A stretch of DNA of 27,475 nt from a virus. Both the position numbers and the translations under genes were made by a program. Location: the IMG/VR virus record IMGVR_UViG_3300030041_000065, positions 1 to 27,475 of that record, one strand, 5' to 3'. Numbering within the stretch: the stretch's first letter is position 1; each line of letters begins with the position of its first letter. Of the stretch, positions 1 through 5,933 are shown piece after piece. The notes beneath the pieces are model-generated. The model saw only the letters and a list, made by a program, of their open reading frames with translations. It did no database searches and was not told the origin of the DNA.

Positions 1-34
1 CTTTCTGGGACATGACCGCAAGGGAATCTGTCAT
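1..34 (-). CDS. Partial small CDS, 5' end only
   Basis: Only the first 11 codons are in the window (MTDSLAVMSQK...), running off the left edge. The start overlaps the stop of the upstream gene in an ATGA junction, the same coupling used throughout this operon, which is the main reason to call it. No function can be inferred. Confidence 0.5.
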   Translation of the reverse strand, partial: MTDSLAVMSQK

Positions 35-231
35 GATTTTTCACCATGAATTTCAAATAGCTTTTGCCCTACTTTGGCTCTCATTTCTGAAAAGAAATTA
101 GGCATGTTGGCAAATTTTAATTGCCCAAGTAAGTAGTAAGCTGTTTCATATTTTCCGTTCATTACAGCCATCTCCACATCTATAAGAGTTCTAATCATAT
201 CGTGAAGATATATGTTATCGTCCTTTAGCAT
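31..231 (-). CDS. Small hypothetical phage protein, 66 aa
   Basis: A 66-residue, mostly helical soluble protein of unknown function; I do not recognise a family. Its start overlaps the end of the upstream gene by 17 bases and its stop overlaps the next start in ATGA, so it belongs to the long minus-strand operon that starts near 4737. No membrane segment or cysteine motif is visible. Confidence 0.65.
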   Translation of the reverse strand: MLKDDNIYLHDMIRTLIDVEMAVMNGKYETAYYLLGQLKFANMPNFFSEMRAKVGQKLFEIHGEKS

Positions 232-418
232 CTATCACATTTCCTTGCTTCATCATGGCTAGTTGGATTTCAAGGCATTGGGAAATCATGCGCTGAACAT
301 CTTCTTTTATCTCTTCAATATCTTCCGATGTGTCATCACTAATGGCCCAGCTTTCTTCCAATAGTTCAATTTTATGTTTTATTGACTGCAATTCTTGCAG
401 AAAAGTTTTATCGCTCAT
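215..418 (-). CDS. Small hypothetical coiled-coil-like protein, 67 aa
   Basis: A 67-residue acidic protein with heptad-like spacing of Leu and Ile (about residues 7-55), suggesting a short coiled coil. The family is unknown. It begins with the ATGAGCGATAA start context that also carries the upstream gene's stop codon, giving an 11-base overlap. It is part of the minus-strand small-gene operon. Confidence 0.65.
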   Translation of the reverse strand: MSDKTFLQELQSIKHKIELLEESWAISDDTSEDIEEIKEDVQRMISQCLEIQLAMMKQGNVIDAKGR

Positions 419-593
419 TATTTATTCCTTTTTCATATCCTCGTTTATATCCTTCCTGAAAAAAATCCTTAAGTGCTATCTCGATCGTTAATACATCTTT
501 ACTTCCCGAATAAGTGCCACCTTTGCCATATATTAATCTAAAAAATTCCATTGATTCCATGTAACCTGGCGGATTGAAATTATTATCGCTCAT
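408..593 (-). CDS. Small hypothetical phage protein, 61 aa
   Basis: A 61-residue soluble protein whose C-terminal half (about 35-60) reads as an amphipathic helix rich in Lys, Gly and Tyr. Its ATG directly follows the TAA of the upstream gene (TAAATG), and it ends in the 11-base overlap with the next gene. No family is recognised. Confidence 0.65.
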   Translation of the reverse strand: MSDNNFNPPGYMESMEFFRLIYGKGGTYSGSKDVLTIEIALKDFFQEGYKRGYEKGINNER

Positions 594-779
594 TTATATC
601 CCCAAATATTTCTCTAAACTAAGCTCGAATAACCATAAAAATCTAAACGCCCCTAAGTACAGGCATATCTTAGCTGCTATCATTAACCCCATTGCTATTT
701 TATATTTGTTCTGATCAAGGATTACAGCCAGCGCCCCAAACAGAAATGAGAGCAGTAAAAGCGTTGAGGCGTGAGTCAT
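594..779 (-). CDS. Small membrane protein with two predicted TM helices, 61 aa
   Basis: The sequence shows two hydrophobic stretches (about residues 4-21 and 28-50) split by a short polar loop with Asp, Gln, Asn and Lys, so an inner-membrane hairpin is likely. It starts within an ATGA overlap and precedes a small lipoprotein-like gene on the transcript's 5' side. A holin role is possible from topology alone, but there is no endolysin nearby, so the function stays unassigned. Confidence 0.65.
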   Translation of the reverse strand: MTHASTLLLLSFLFGALAVILDQNKYKIAMGLMIAAKICLYLGAFRFLWLFELSLEKYLGI

Positions 780-925
780 CTACAAAACGCCTCACCATCT
801 GCTATAACTATACATCTCATGTAATGTTCATCCATTTCACGTTCATTTGAGCAGCCATTTAACGTGAAAGCAATTATTCCCATTCCGATTACGAATATCC
901 AAAGTGGCCAAAAGTATTTACCCAT
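776..925 (-). CDS. Small lipoprotein-like protein, 49 aa
   Basis: From the ATG at 925 the protein has a short N-terminus, a hydrophobic segment (about residues 5-22) and then an LNGC lipobox with Cys at about 25, followed by a polar tail with two more cysteines. This looks like a signal-peptidase-II lipoprotein. The chosen start gives an ATGGGTAA overlap with the upstream stop; an upstream in-frame ATG at 958 would add 11 residues and overlap by 41 bases. Its outer-membrane-type signal and place next to a two-helix membrane protein recall spanin or superinfection-exclusion genes, but nothing proves either. Confidence 0.55.
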   Translation of the reverse strand: MGKYFWPLWIFVIGMGIIAFTLNGCSNEREMDEHYMRCIVIADGEAFCR

Positions 926-1097
926 TTTTTTCATCCAATTCAAAGTCAACCGTTTCACCTAATTTTATTTTATTCTTTTTCATATCTTTCAGAAACTTTT
1001 TATATCGTTCGGCTGCGCTTTCGTAAAGATTATTATCGACGGCGAAAACATGCAATTGCTGTTCGGGGGTTAATTTGTAGAATTCTTCGTCATCCAT
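918..1097 (-). CDS. Small hypothetical protein, 59 aa
   Basis: A 59-residue charged protein, mainly helical by composition, of unknown function. The start at 1097 sits in an 8-base ATGGATGA overlap with the upstream gene; an alternative ATG at 1106 adds three residues and has a slightly better AGAG site. The C-terminus EKNG is shared with the upstream protein because both genes end in the same kind of overlap. Confidence 0.6.
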   Translation of the reverse strand: MDDEEFYKLTPEQQLHVFAVDNNLYESAAERYKKFLKDMKKNKIKLGETVDFELDEKNG

Positions 1098-1293
1098 TTT
1101 TCTCATTCACTCTTTTAATATCTTCACGATTATGCGGATTAGTTTTCATTAAGATGTGATGTTTTAGCTCTTCCATGACACCAAGCGCTCCGAGCCTCGC
1201 TTCATGCAAAAACATTTGAGAGGGATTATTTAGCTCCAAAGCTACATCGGCGGTTTTTTTGGCTATCCAATCTAAAACATCATCGGTTGTCAT
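1090..1293 (-). CDS. Small hypothetical helical protein, 67 aa
   Basis: A predicted all-helical protein of 67 residues (70 if the ATG at 1302 is used). The region around residues 25-50 has an amphipathic pattern. The family is unknown. It overlaps the membrane-protein gene upstream by 14 bases or more, and its own end carries the next start, so translation is probably coupled. Confidence 0.6.
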   Translation of the reverse strand: MTTDDVLDWIAKKTADVALELNNPSQMFLHEARLGALGVMEELKHHILMKTNPHNREDIKRVNEKNG

Positions 1294-1447
1294 TTTTTCC
1301 ATATTGTTTTTCTCTTAATTCATCAATTCTGTTGTACATTTGATCAAGCGCTTTGGTATGCAAAAAGTCCCTTACGATAATAATGACCATCATAGGAAGG
1401 ATGCAAGAACCCATTCCTAACATGATTTTCCATACTTCAGGAGTCAT
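1280..1447 (-). CDS. Single-pass membrane protein with C-terminal helix, 55 aa
   Basis: This 55-residue protein has one strongly hydrophobic segment (about residues 8-25, rich in Met, Leu and Ile) followed by a charged C-terminal helix with coiled-coil character (about 30-50). It fills what would otherwise be a gap, overlaps the upstream stop by 11 bases and has a GGTGA ribosome site five bases before the ATG. An inner-membrane anchor with a cytoplasmic helix is the likely topology; the role is unknown. Confidence 0.6.
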   Translation of the reverse strand: MTPEVWKIMLGMGSCILPMMVIIIVRDFLHTKALDQMYNRIDELREKQYGKNDNR

Positions 1448-1619
1448 ATTTCACCATTGCTTGCATGACCATCATAGTTTGATCTTTTCCAAAAAAAGCT
1501 AAGGCTATGCCACCTATTGGTTGATAACCCTCATCAATTCTTTCTTCAACTTCTCGGGATAATTTATAGCTCTCTCCATGCACAGCAACTATATATTCAA
1601 TTATCTTTCTATCGCTCAT
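1437..1619 (-). CDS. DUF1737-like protein, 60 aa
   Basis: The C-terminal half has the hallmark pattern of the small DUF1737 family: an acidic helix, then EGYQPIGG, a beta stretch and a terminal QAMVK motif (about residues 28-57). Family members are small phage and bacterial proteins of unknown biochemical role. A second member lies in this operon at 3666-3836, so the window holds two divergent paralogues. The start is the ATGAGCGATAG overlap context. Confidence 0.65.
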   Translation of the reverse strand: MSDRKIIEYIVAVHGESYKLSREVEERIDEGYQPIGGIALAFFGKDQTMMVMQAMVKYDS

Positions 1620-1785
1620 TTAAAGCCTTCCTTATTTTAACCACTTCTTCAATAAGCATTTCCAGCATATCAGTATTCTTTTGGCCCATAATTGCCAGGT
1701 CTGCTACGTATTTCAGGTTATGCAAAGCTTGTAATGCTTTCAATACGATGTATTTTTCTTCTGTTTCAAGAATATCATCACTCAT
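1609..1785 (-). CDS. Small hypothetical helical protein, 58 aa
   Basis: The ATG at 1785 is preferred over an upstream in-frame start at 1830 because AAGGA lies seven bases before it and it overlaps the upstream gene by only 8 bases. The 58-residue product is amphipathic, with Leu/Ile/Val spacing that suggests a helical bundle or coiled coil. No family is recognised. Confidence 0.6.
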   Translation of the reverse strand: MSDDILETEEKYIVLKALQALHNLKYVADLAIMGQKNTDMLEMLIEEVVKIRKALNER

Positions 1786-1945
1786 TTTTAATCCTTGATT
1801 GCCTTCCCAGCATATAACAGGTGCATCCAATTTCTATTACCGACGATCTAATATCGGCATATTCCCCTTCAATATGGAGCTCAAATATATCATCTATCAT
1901 TTCAATTAACTTAGAATGAAATTCGTTAAATTCTTGCTTATCCAT
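1778..1945 (-). CDS. Small hypothetical protein, 55 aa
   Basis: This 55-residue ORF starts in a TGATG overlap with the upstream gene and ends in an 8-base overlap with the next start, filling the space between two firmer genes. It has an acidic N-terminal helix and a CTC cysteine pair near residues 41-43. Function is unknown. Confidence 0.6.
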   Translation of the reverse strand: MDKQEFNEFHSKLIEMIDDIFELHIEGEYADIRSSVIEIGCTCYMLGRQSRIKNE

Positions 1946-2268
1946 CAATTCATCCCTCTTTTAAGATAATCTTCATACATCAGAGTAATTGAATCATCAA
2001 ATTTTTGCTTGTATGCCTTCAGCAATCCCTCTAAGTCGGATGTGCCGCCATACTCGATATTTTCTATAGCCATTCCGTGAGCATTCACCATGGCTGCAAC
2101 ATAGGCAACTTGAGCTATTTCATGATAGATAAAACCGCACAATAAATGCGGCAATCCTTCGGTGTGAAAAGCAAGGAATTCCTTAAAATCTTCTAATATT
2201 GAAGCAGTTAAATCATTACACTTTTCTGTTGTTTGTGCGTTATCGTTAAAATCATCGTTTACTTTCAT
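1945..2268 (-). CDS. Hypothetical phage protein, 107 aa
   Basis: The start at 2268 forms ATGA with the upstream stop and has AGGA upstream; an in-frame start at 2313 would add a very basic 15-residue extension overlapping the upstream gene and is less likely. The core (about residues 20-80) reads as helical, with hydrophobic faces and a His/Glu/Asp scatter. I do not recognise a family. Confidence 0.65.
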   Translation of the reverse strand: MKVNDDFNDNAQTTEKCNDLTASILEDFKEFLAFHTEGLPHLLCGFIYHEIAQVAYVAAMVNAHGMAIENIEYGGTSDLEGLLKAYKQKFDDSITLMYEDYLKRGMN

Positions 2269-2525
2269 TCTTGAATGTCCTTTTCTCGTCCTTCTCTTTT
2301 TCTCTTTATCCATTCATCTACGATTTCATAACTGCCATGACATAATGAAGGGCATCTATTATAAACATAGCAAATTATATCAAACATATGATATCTATTA
2401 TTTTCATCAGCCCTTCCGAACGCCTCCATTAAATCATTTGCCATGACTGCCGTTAAGAAATCCCCCAACGGCACGCCATCTTTCACATAAGCATCGATGC
2501 ATTGTTTTGTGAGTTCTGGAATCAT
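2265..2525 (-). CDS. Conserved small phage protein, 86 aa
   Basis: The central motif pattern (GVPLGDFLTAVMANDL, then GRADENN, then YNRCPSLCHGS and a final EWI) matches a widespread family of unnamed phage proteins that I recognise by pattern but cannot name. It starts in a TGATG overlap with the annealing-protein gene upstream, so the two are probably co-translated. The biochemical role is unknown; context suggests the replication and recombination set. Confidence 0.7.
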   Translation of the reverse strand: MIPELTKQCIDAYVKDGVPLGDFLTAVMANDLMEAFGRADENNRYHMFDIICYVYNRCPSLCHGSYEIVDEWIKRKREGREKDIQE

Positions 2526-3292
2526 CACACGCTCGCTAATCTAGTATTGCATTCCGACGCTATCTCTTTAGCCTGCGCATTGGTAAGCTGTTTATAAGAA
2601 GCCACTTTATATTTAGCGTGAATATCCTTAGAGTTCATTTTAGCTTTAAACACAAGTTCACTAAGTTTAAAAACTTGGTCTTCGGTTAGGAATGAAGAGA
2701 CAACGGGTTTTGCATCTTGCTGGAATGGAATCGGATTATCCATCTGATAGCCAATTTTCAAATTACTTTGAGGGGTCTCTAATATTTCTCCTGTCTCCAT
2801 GTCAACGTTAAGCTTTACAGCGCCTTGAATAGAATCGGTCTCTGATTCATCTAGGAAGCCTAGCCCACTTATGGATAGCGTAACCCTGCGCTTTGCTTTG
2901 GTCTCAGCCTTCATCACCGCGTTAGCTAAATTATCCCCTGACAAGCCTTTCAAGTTAACCGCGCCTGTAGCGGAGTCGCTCCTGCCATGCCTGTTAGTGG
3001 CCTCAGCGGTTACAATATATAGATCGTCAATCTTTTGTTTGTCTACGATCTTTAATGATATTCCATGCAAATCCCTTAGCTGTTCAGTGCAGTTCTTGCC
3101 AGCATATAAAACCTCTTTACCCTGAAAGCGAATAAACGCTAATGGCTGCGTTAATGGATTTAATCCAACAGAATCACAGACTTGCTTGTAATACATTACC
3201 TTTTCGTCGGGTTTTAACTTACTCAGATCGCCCTCAAGAATGACCTTTGCTAATGCTTGTTCTTTGCTTGTCACGGTTAATTCATTGCTCAT
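2525..3292 (-). CDS. Putative RecT/ERF-like single-strand annealing protein, 255 aa
   Basis: The segment around residues 25-150 carries a conserved phage pattern: YYKQVCDSVGLNPLTQP, then KAETKAKRRVTLSISGLG and LDES, typical of phage recombination proteins often grouped with RecT/ERF-like annealing proteins. Such proteins bind single-stranded DNA and pair complementary strands during phage replication and repair. The start at 3292 has GGGG seven bases upstream; an earlier in-frame start at 3346 would add a hydrophobic 18-residue leader inside the upstream gene and is rejected. The C-terminal 70 residues look like a variable linker plus a small helical domain (about 205-255). A general single-strand DNA-binding role is the main alternative. 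Confidence 0.6.
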   Translation of the reverse strand: MSNELTVTSKEQALAKVILEGDLSKLKPDEKVMYYKQVCDSVGLNPLTQPLAFIRFQGKEVLYAGKNCTEQLRDLHGISLKIVDKQKIDDLYIVTAEATNRHGRSDSATGAVNLKGLSGDNLANAVMKAETKAKRRVTLSISGLGFLDESETDSIQGAVKLNVDMETGEILETPQSNLKIGYQMDNPIPFQQDAKPVVSSFLTEDQVFKLSELVFKAKMNSKDIHAKYKVASYKQLTNAQAKEIASECNTRLASV

Positions 3293-3293
3293 T

Positions 3294-3473
3294 TTAATAC
3301 CCCATATGACAATCAAGAAGAACGAAATATTCATCACAATCATCATACTGAGTCACTTCCAGACCTTGAAGTCTAAAAATACATTGGTCATTCTGTCCAT
3401 ATCCTTCTATGTTTAAATTTCCATAATCATTTTTAATCTTTTCAAGCATTATAATTGCTTCCTTTATATTCAT
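3294..3473 (-). CDS. Small hypothetical protein, 59 aa
   Basis: A 59-residue product beginning with an ATGA overlap to the upstream gene and stopping one base before the annealing-protein start. The N-terminal third is a likely helix and the remainder looks like short beta strands with several Asp and Cys residues. No family is recognised, but the tight spacing supports a real gene. Confidence 0.6.
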   Translation of the reverse strand: MNIKEAIIMLEKIKNDYGNLNIEGYGQNDQCIFRLQGLEVTQYDDCDEYFVLLDCHMGY

Positions 3474-3655
3474 TTTGTCATCATCCGTACTTTAAATATA
3501 TTCTTGCTCACTACAGCCACAACTCTATATGTGACCGACTTTCTAAGAACATCATTGTAACTCATTCGTTTATAACCATATTCAGTTAAGACAACCCTAT
3601 CGCCTGGCGATAGATAGTGGTCGTATTGTTCAATTTCTTCAGTATCCTTTGTCAC
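3470..3655 (-). CDS. Small hypothetical protein with beta-barrel-like pattern, 61 aa
   Basis: I chose the GTG at 3655 because AAGGA lies seven bases upstream and the codon follows the stop of the upstream gene; the longest frame (from 3712) would overlap that gene by 47 bases. The product contains a PGDRVVLTEYG turn and a run of alternating Val/Ile strands (about 15-58), suggesting a small SH3-like or OB-like barrel. Function is unknown. Confidence 0.55.
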   Translation of the reverse strand: MTKDTEEIEQYDHYLSPGDRVVLTEYGYKRMSYNDVLRKSVTYRVVAVVSKNIFKVRMMTK

Positions 3656-3665
3656 TTGGCAATCC

Positions 3666-3836
3666 TTATTTGTAAAAAGCCATAGCCTGAAAGTAATAGT
3701 AAGGGCCTTCACCTTTTATAATGAGAGGCCCATTTAATTCCCATCCTTTTTTAATGAGCTCATTAATGGCTTTAACAATCTGATCTAAATCATCCCTAGA
3801 TATAATGGTCCACTTTTCCAATTCAGGAAATTTCAT
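3666..3836 (-). CDS. Second DUF1737-like protein, 56 aa
   Basis: The product has an acidic helix (about residues 15-30), then KKGWELNG, a short beta stretch and a terminal YFQAMAFYK motif. That is the same layout as DUF1737 and as the protein at 1437-1619. The gene starts in a TGATG overlap with the gene upstream. Its role is unknown, but two members in one operon suggest a duplicated function with diverged partners. Confidence 0.65.
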   Translation of the reverse strand: MKFPELEKWTIISRDDLDQIVKAINELIKKGWELNGPLIIKGEGPYYYFQAMAFYK

Positions 3837-4147
3837 CACTTAGCAATCCTCAGTGTCCTTGCTCCAGGAGATATTTTAACATATTCATTATACAAATCGG
3901 GATTGCTTTCTTTAAATGTTTTAGTATCAAAGCGCTCAGAATCCTTTGCATAAGCCCATGTTGCTACAGTCTTTGGGATGCCGTGCTCATCCACACTGAT
4001 AAGCTCTTCATGCTCCGAAACGATATTGTAAAGGCGCTGAACAAGATGTTTTTCTTGCTCAGCCAAAGTGTCTTTATAATCGCGTACACGTTTAATTTCA
4101 GCTAGTAATTCTATCGCATCACTATTTACTATCATTTCGCTAGTCAT
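3836..4147 (-). CDS. Conserved phage protein of the recombination region, 103 aa
   Basis: An N-terminal helical coiled-coil region (about residues 10-45) is followed by a C-terminal motif with RFDTKTFKESNPDLYNEY and a final RTLRIA. This C-terminal pattern recurs in phage proteins encoded near YqaJ-type exonucleases and annealing proteins, as far as I can recall. No exonuclease is seen beside it here. The ATG at 4147 overlaps the upstream TAA (TAATG) and is preferred to a TTG at 4153. Confidence 0.6.
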   Translation of the reverse strand: MTSEMIVNSDAIELLAEIKRVRDYKDTLAEQEKHLVQRLYNIVSEHEELISVDEHGIPKTVATWAYAKDSERFDTKTFKESNPDLYNEYVKISPGARTLRIAK

Positions 4148-4293
4148 TACCAAATACCCCTATTCTCTTGATTCATATCATCGGCACGTTCAGCGCAATC
4201 ATCTTTATATTGCTGCTCTTCGTCTGACTCGAAGATATCCTGTTCGTAGTATTTATTTTCATCATATTCCCAGATTAGATCGTCTTTGGTCAT
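4147..4293 (-). CDS. Small acidic hypothetical protein, 48 aa
   Basis: A 48-residue, very acidic and Tyr/Gln-rich protein. It starts in ATGA with the upstream stop and ends in TAATG with the next start, so its frame is bracketed by two coupled junctions. Strong negative charge is typical of small phage proteins that bind host proteins or mimic DNA, but that is only a possibility here. Confidence 0.55.
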   Translation of the reverse strand: MTKDDLIWEYDENKYYEQDIFESDEEQQYKDDCAERADDMNQENRGIW

Positions 4294-4502
4294 GGCTCTA
4301 TTCTCCCAAGTCTTTCATCGTTTCTTTCAAGTATTGCACTAAACGTATCCCAGTTTTCATAACCGTATATCTTTGCTGCGAACTCATACAGATGAGCCAT
4401 TTTATAGTGAACGCCATCCACGCCTTTTCCTTTGCTCCAGAATGTTTTAACCCTATCCTTTATGGTATTCCTTGATGGGAAATGTTCATCAATTTTAATC
4501 AT
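4290..4502 (-). CDS. Small hypothetical protein with GY-NW helical motif, 70 aa
   Basis: The C-terminal part has AAKIYGYENWDTFSAIL (about residues 42-58), resembling the short helical GY-x-NW repeat seen at the N-terminus of some glyoxalase-superfamily and related bacterial proteins. Start choice is uncertain: 4502 gives an ATGATTAA overlap, while 4508 and 4532 are in-frame alternatives, with a GGA near 4508. Function is unknown. Confidence 0.55.
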   Translation of the reverse strand: MIKIDEHFPSRNTIKDRVKTFWSKGKGVDGVHYKMAHLYEFAAKIYGYENWDTFSAILERNDERLGRIEP

Positions 4503-4737
4503 TTTCATTTTGTCCGTTATATTGCAAGTCAAACATCATCTTAAGATATCTTTTTCCTTTATTTCCCGACAATATATTTATTTGCTGGATAATCTCAGTA
4601 GCTACAAAGTTAATTTCCCAGTCTTCATTGTTAATTTCTTTTGTGCATTCTGTTAAATCAAAATGTATCTCATCATCCATCTGTAAGTTATTCTCTAATA
4701 TCATGGCTAATATACTTCTAACTGTAGTAGCGCTCAT
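4495..4737 (-). CDS. First gene of the left operon, hypothetical, 80 aa
   Basis: This 80-residue protein is the first gene after the minus-strand promoter at 4783-4811, with GAGGTG just before the ATG. It has an N-terminal helix, an acidic middle and a helical C-terminus. Promoter-proximal position implies early and strong expression. No family is recognised. Confidence 0.65.
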   Translation of the reverse strand: MSATTVRSILAMILENNLQMDDEIHFDLTECTKEINNEDWEINFVATEIIQQINILSGNKGKRYLKMMFDLQYNGQNEND

Positions 4738-4782
4738 TTATTCACCTCTATTCAAAGTCATTCAATTTCAATTCACAAAATC

Positions 4783-4811
4783 ATTATATGTAAAACACTT
4801 TCGTAAATCAA
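4783..4811 (-). promoter_or_regulatory. Sigma70-type promoter for the left operon
   Basis: On the minus strand, TTGATT at 4811-4806 and TATAAT at 4788-4783 are separated by 17 bases. Transcription would begin near 4776 and read the gene starting at 4737. The 12-base ATGTAAAACACT (plus-strand sense, 4788-4799) lies in the spacer and recurs at the minus-strand promoter near 11650. Confidence 0.75.
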
Positions 4812-4814
4812 CAC

Positions 4815-4842
4815 TTGTAATTAAATATATTTCTGTTATTAT
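4815..4842 (+). promoter_or_regulatory. Sigma70-type promoter for the rightward early genes
   Basis: TTGTAA at 4815-4820 and TATTAT at 4837-4842 are separated by 16 bases, with a start expected near 4849 and a very short leader to the ATG at 4862. Its -35 box lies three bases from the -35 of the leftward promoter, so one regulator could control both directions. Confidence 0.6.
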
Positions 4843-4861
4843 GGCCTCCATAGGAGAATTT

Positions 4862-5038
4862 ATGTATATCAAAAGAGACAAAAGACCTGAAAAGGTGCCC
4901 AAGTGTCGCACCAAATGCAAGAATATCAACATTCGAGTCACGCCGAATGAGCATGAGCGCATTAGAAAGACAGCCGAATCAGAGGGGCTTAACATTACTC
5001 AGTGGTTTGAGCGACTTATATTTGGGGAAGACAAATGA
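4862..5038 (+). CDS. Ribbon-helix-helix-like DNA-binding protein, 58 aa
   Basis: A basic N-terminus with two cysteines is followed by NINIRVTPNEHERIRKTA and GLNITQWFERLI (about residues 21-53). This fits a ribbon-helix-helix (Arc/MobC-type) fold: one strand then two helices. Such proteins bind DNA as dimers and often control their own promoter. It is the first gene after the rightward promoter and has AGGAGA just before the ATG, so autoregulation of the divergent region is plausible. A relaxosome-accessory (MobC-like) origin is the alternative. Confidence 0.65.
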   Translation: MYIKRDKRPEKVPKCRTKCKNINIRVTPNEHERIRKTAESEGLNITQWFERLIFGEDK

Positions 5039-5238
5039 AAGAAATCATGATTAGGGACAAGGTCATTTCCCTTATTGATAGAATGCGCGGCAAAGAAACT
5101 ATCGATCGCATGGAACGCGATAGAAAGATTGCTCGCATATCTAATATAATCACGCAAGAAATTGATTCGGCGACTGAAAAGTATAAGAAGCATTTGTGTA
5201 CTTTTATACATCATACAATTAAAGACGAATTAAAATGA
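5035..5238 (+). CDS. Small hypothetical protein, 67 aa
   Basis: The gene starts in ATGA with the end of the ribbon-helix-helix gene. The 67-residue product is strongly charged and helical, with alternating Arg/Lys and Asp/Glu (about residues 10-45). No family is recognised; co-translation suggests a link with the DNA-binding protein upstream. Confidence 0.65.
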   Translation: MKEIMIRDKVISLIDRMRGKETIDRMERDRKIARISNIITQEIDSATEKYKKHLCTFIHHTIKDELK

Positions 5239-5420
5239 GTGATGAATATATAAGGCAGCTCATTCAAGAAACGGATGACGAAATTGCAGATGCTTTTCGT
5301 TTTTCCCAGCAAAGTGGGTATATAGCAGGAAATATGATAGCTTCCAGCATATTCAAGAAATGGATTATGTTAAAAATAGAGCTGTATAGAAAACTTGGGA
5401 TAATTGAAGATCTAAAATGA
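5235..5420 (+). CDS. Small hypothetical protein, 61 aa
   Basis: It starts in ATGA with the upstream stop, using the ATGAGTGATGA context seen at other starts in this phage. The 61-residue product is helical, acidic at the N-terminus and more hydrophobic in the second half (about 28-55). Function is unknown. Confidence 0.65.
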   Translation: MSDEYIRQLIQETDDEIADAFRFSQQSGYIAGNMIASSIFKKWIMLKIELYRKLGIIEDLK

Positions 5421-5548
5421 AAGAGGAATTTTATATTTGGCTTGGTTGTGCGCTTATGTTCTTAGCTTTGCTTTTATCTATTGGGGCAATTGCGGAATGG
5501 GCAATGACGCATCAATCAGAGATTAAAAAAGAGTGTGAGTGCAAATGA
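5417..5548 (+). CDS. Single-pass membrane peptide, 43 aa
   Basis: The product has a short N-terminus, one hydrophobic segment (about residues 6-27) and a polar tail ending in CECK. It is linked on both sides by ATGA overlaps. A small inner-membrane peptide is likely; there is no evidence for a specific role. Confidence 0.6.
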   Translation: MKEEFYIWLGCALMFLALLLSIGAIAEWAMTHQSEIKKECECK

Positions 5549-5733
5549 TTGGCGAGATTCAAGACAAGGTTAAAGCGATTAAAGAAAAGCACCTTAACGA
5601 AGAAAACATTATGACTTATTTTTATGGCAACGAAGCAAGCGAAGAAGAAAAAAAAGCATATAGAGTCGGCGCTTTAAATGCTTTAGATGAGGTTTATTTT
5701 TTTCTTGAAAAGCTAGCATTAGATTATTATTAG
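5545..5733 (+). CDS. Small hypothetical acidic protein, 62 aa
   Basis: The ATG at 5545 overlaps the upstream TGA (ATGA) and is preferred over the GTG two codons earlier. The 62-residue product is helical and acidic, with Glu/Lys-rich segments. It is the last gene before the structured non-coding region, and its 3' end contains a candidate promoter for that region. Confidence 0.6.
   Translation: MIGEIQDKVKAIKEKHLNEENIMTYFYGNEASEEEKKAYRVGALNALDEVYFFLEKLALDYY
5705..5733 (+). promoter_or_regulatory. Candidate promoter for the structured RNA locus
   Basis: TTGAAA at 5705-5710 and TATTAG at 5728-5733 are 17 bases apart. A transcript would start near 5740, exactly where the first potential RNA helix begins. 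The -10 box is imperfect, so this is a candidate only. Confidence 0.35.
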
Positions 5734-5739
5734 AATTAA

Positions 5740-5865
5740 GCCTTCACCACTCGTTAGGGGTAACTGAGTTTTTAAAGCGTGAGGGCTATTTATTTGGGAA
5801 AGAGGATGCCCTAGGCTGCCGCTGGGGAAAGCCCACTCTAACGAGTGACCGACTAAGCAAGGTCA
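5740..5865 (+). ncRNA. Putative structured RNA with a 12-bp long-range helix
   Basis: Bases 5748-5759 can pair with 5836-5847 (10 perfect Watson-Crick pairs between CACTCGTTAG and CTAACGAGTG, plus one G-U and one G-C). Inside, GGGCT (5783-5787) pairs with AGCCC (5830-5834). A competing 8-bp helix joins 5740-5747 to 5779-5786 and shares bases with the inner helix. A 5-bp hairpin (5846-5850 with 5861-5865) follows. No coding frame fits and the DNA is richer in G and C than the genes around it. I do not recognise a known RNA family. Confidence 0.5.
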
Positions 5866-5897
5866 TGAATTAACATGGGAAGGTCATCTTAAGAACG

Positions 5898-5933
5898 AGG
5901 CGTCGGCACACGCCTACTCTTTCCCTCTTTTTT
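5898..5933 (+). terminator. Hairpin followed by T-run (candidate terminator)
   Basis: AGGCGT (5898-5903) pairs with ACGCCT (5910-5915) around a 6-base loop, and six T residues follow at 5928-5933. The T-run is 12 bases past the stem, which is far for an intrinsic terminator, so this may be an RNA structural element instead. Confidence 0.35.
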
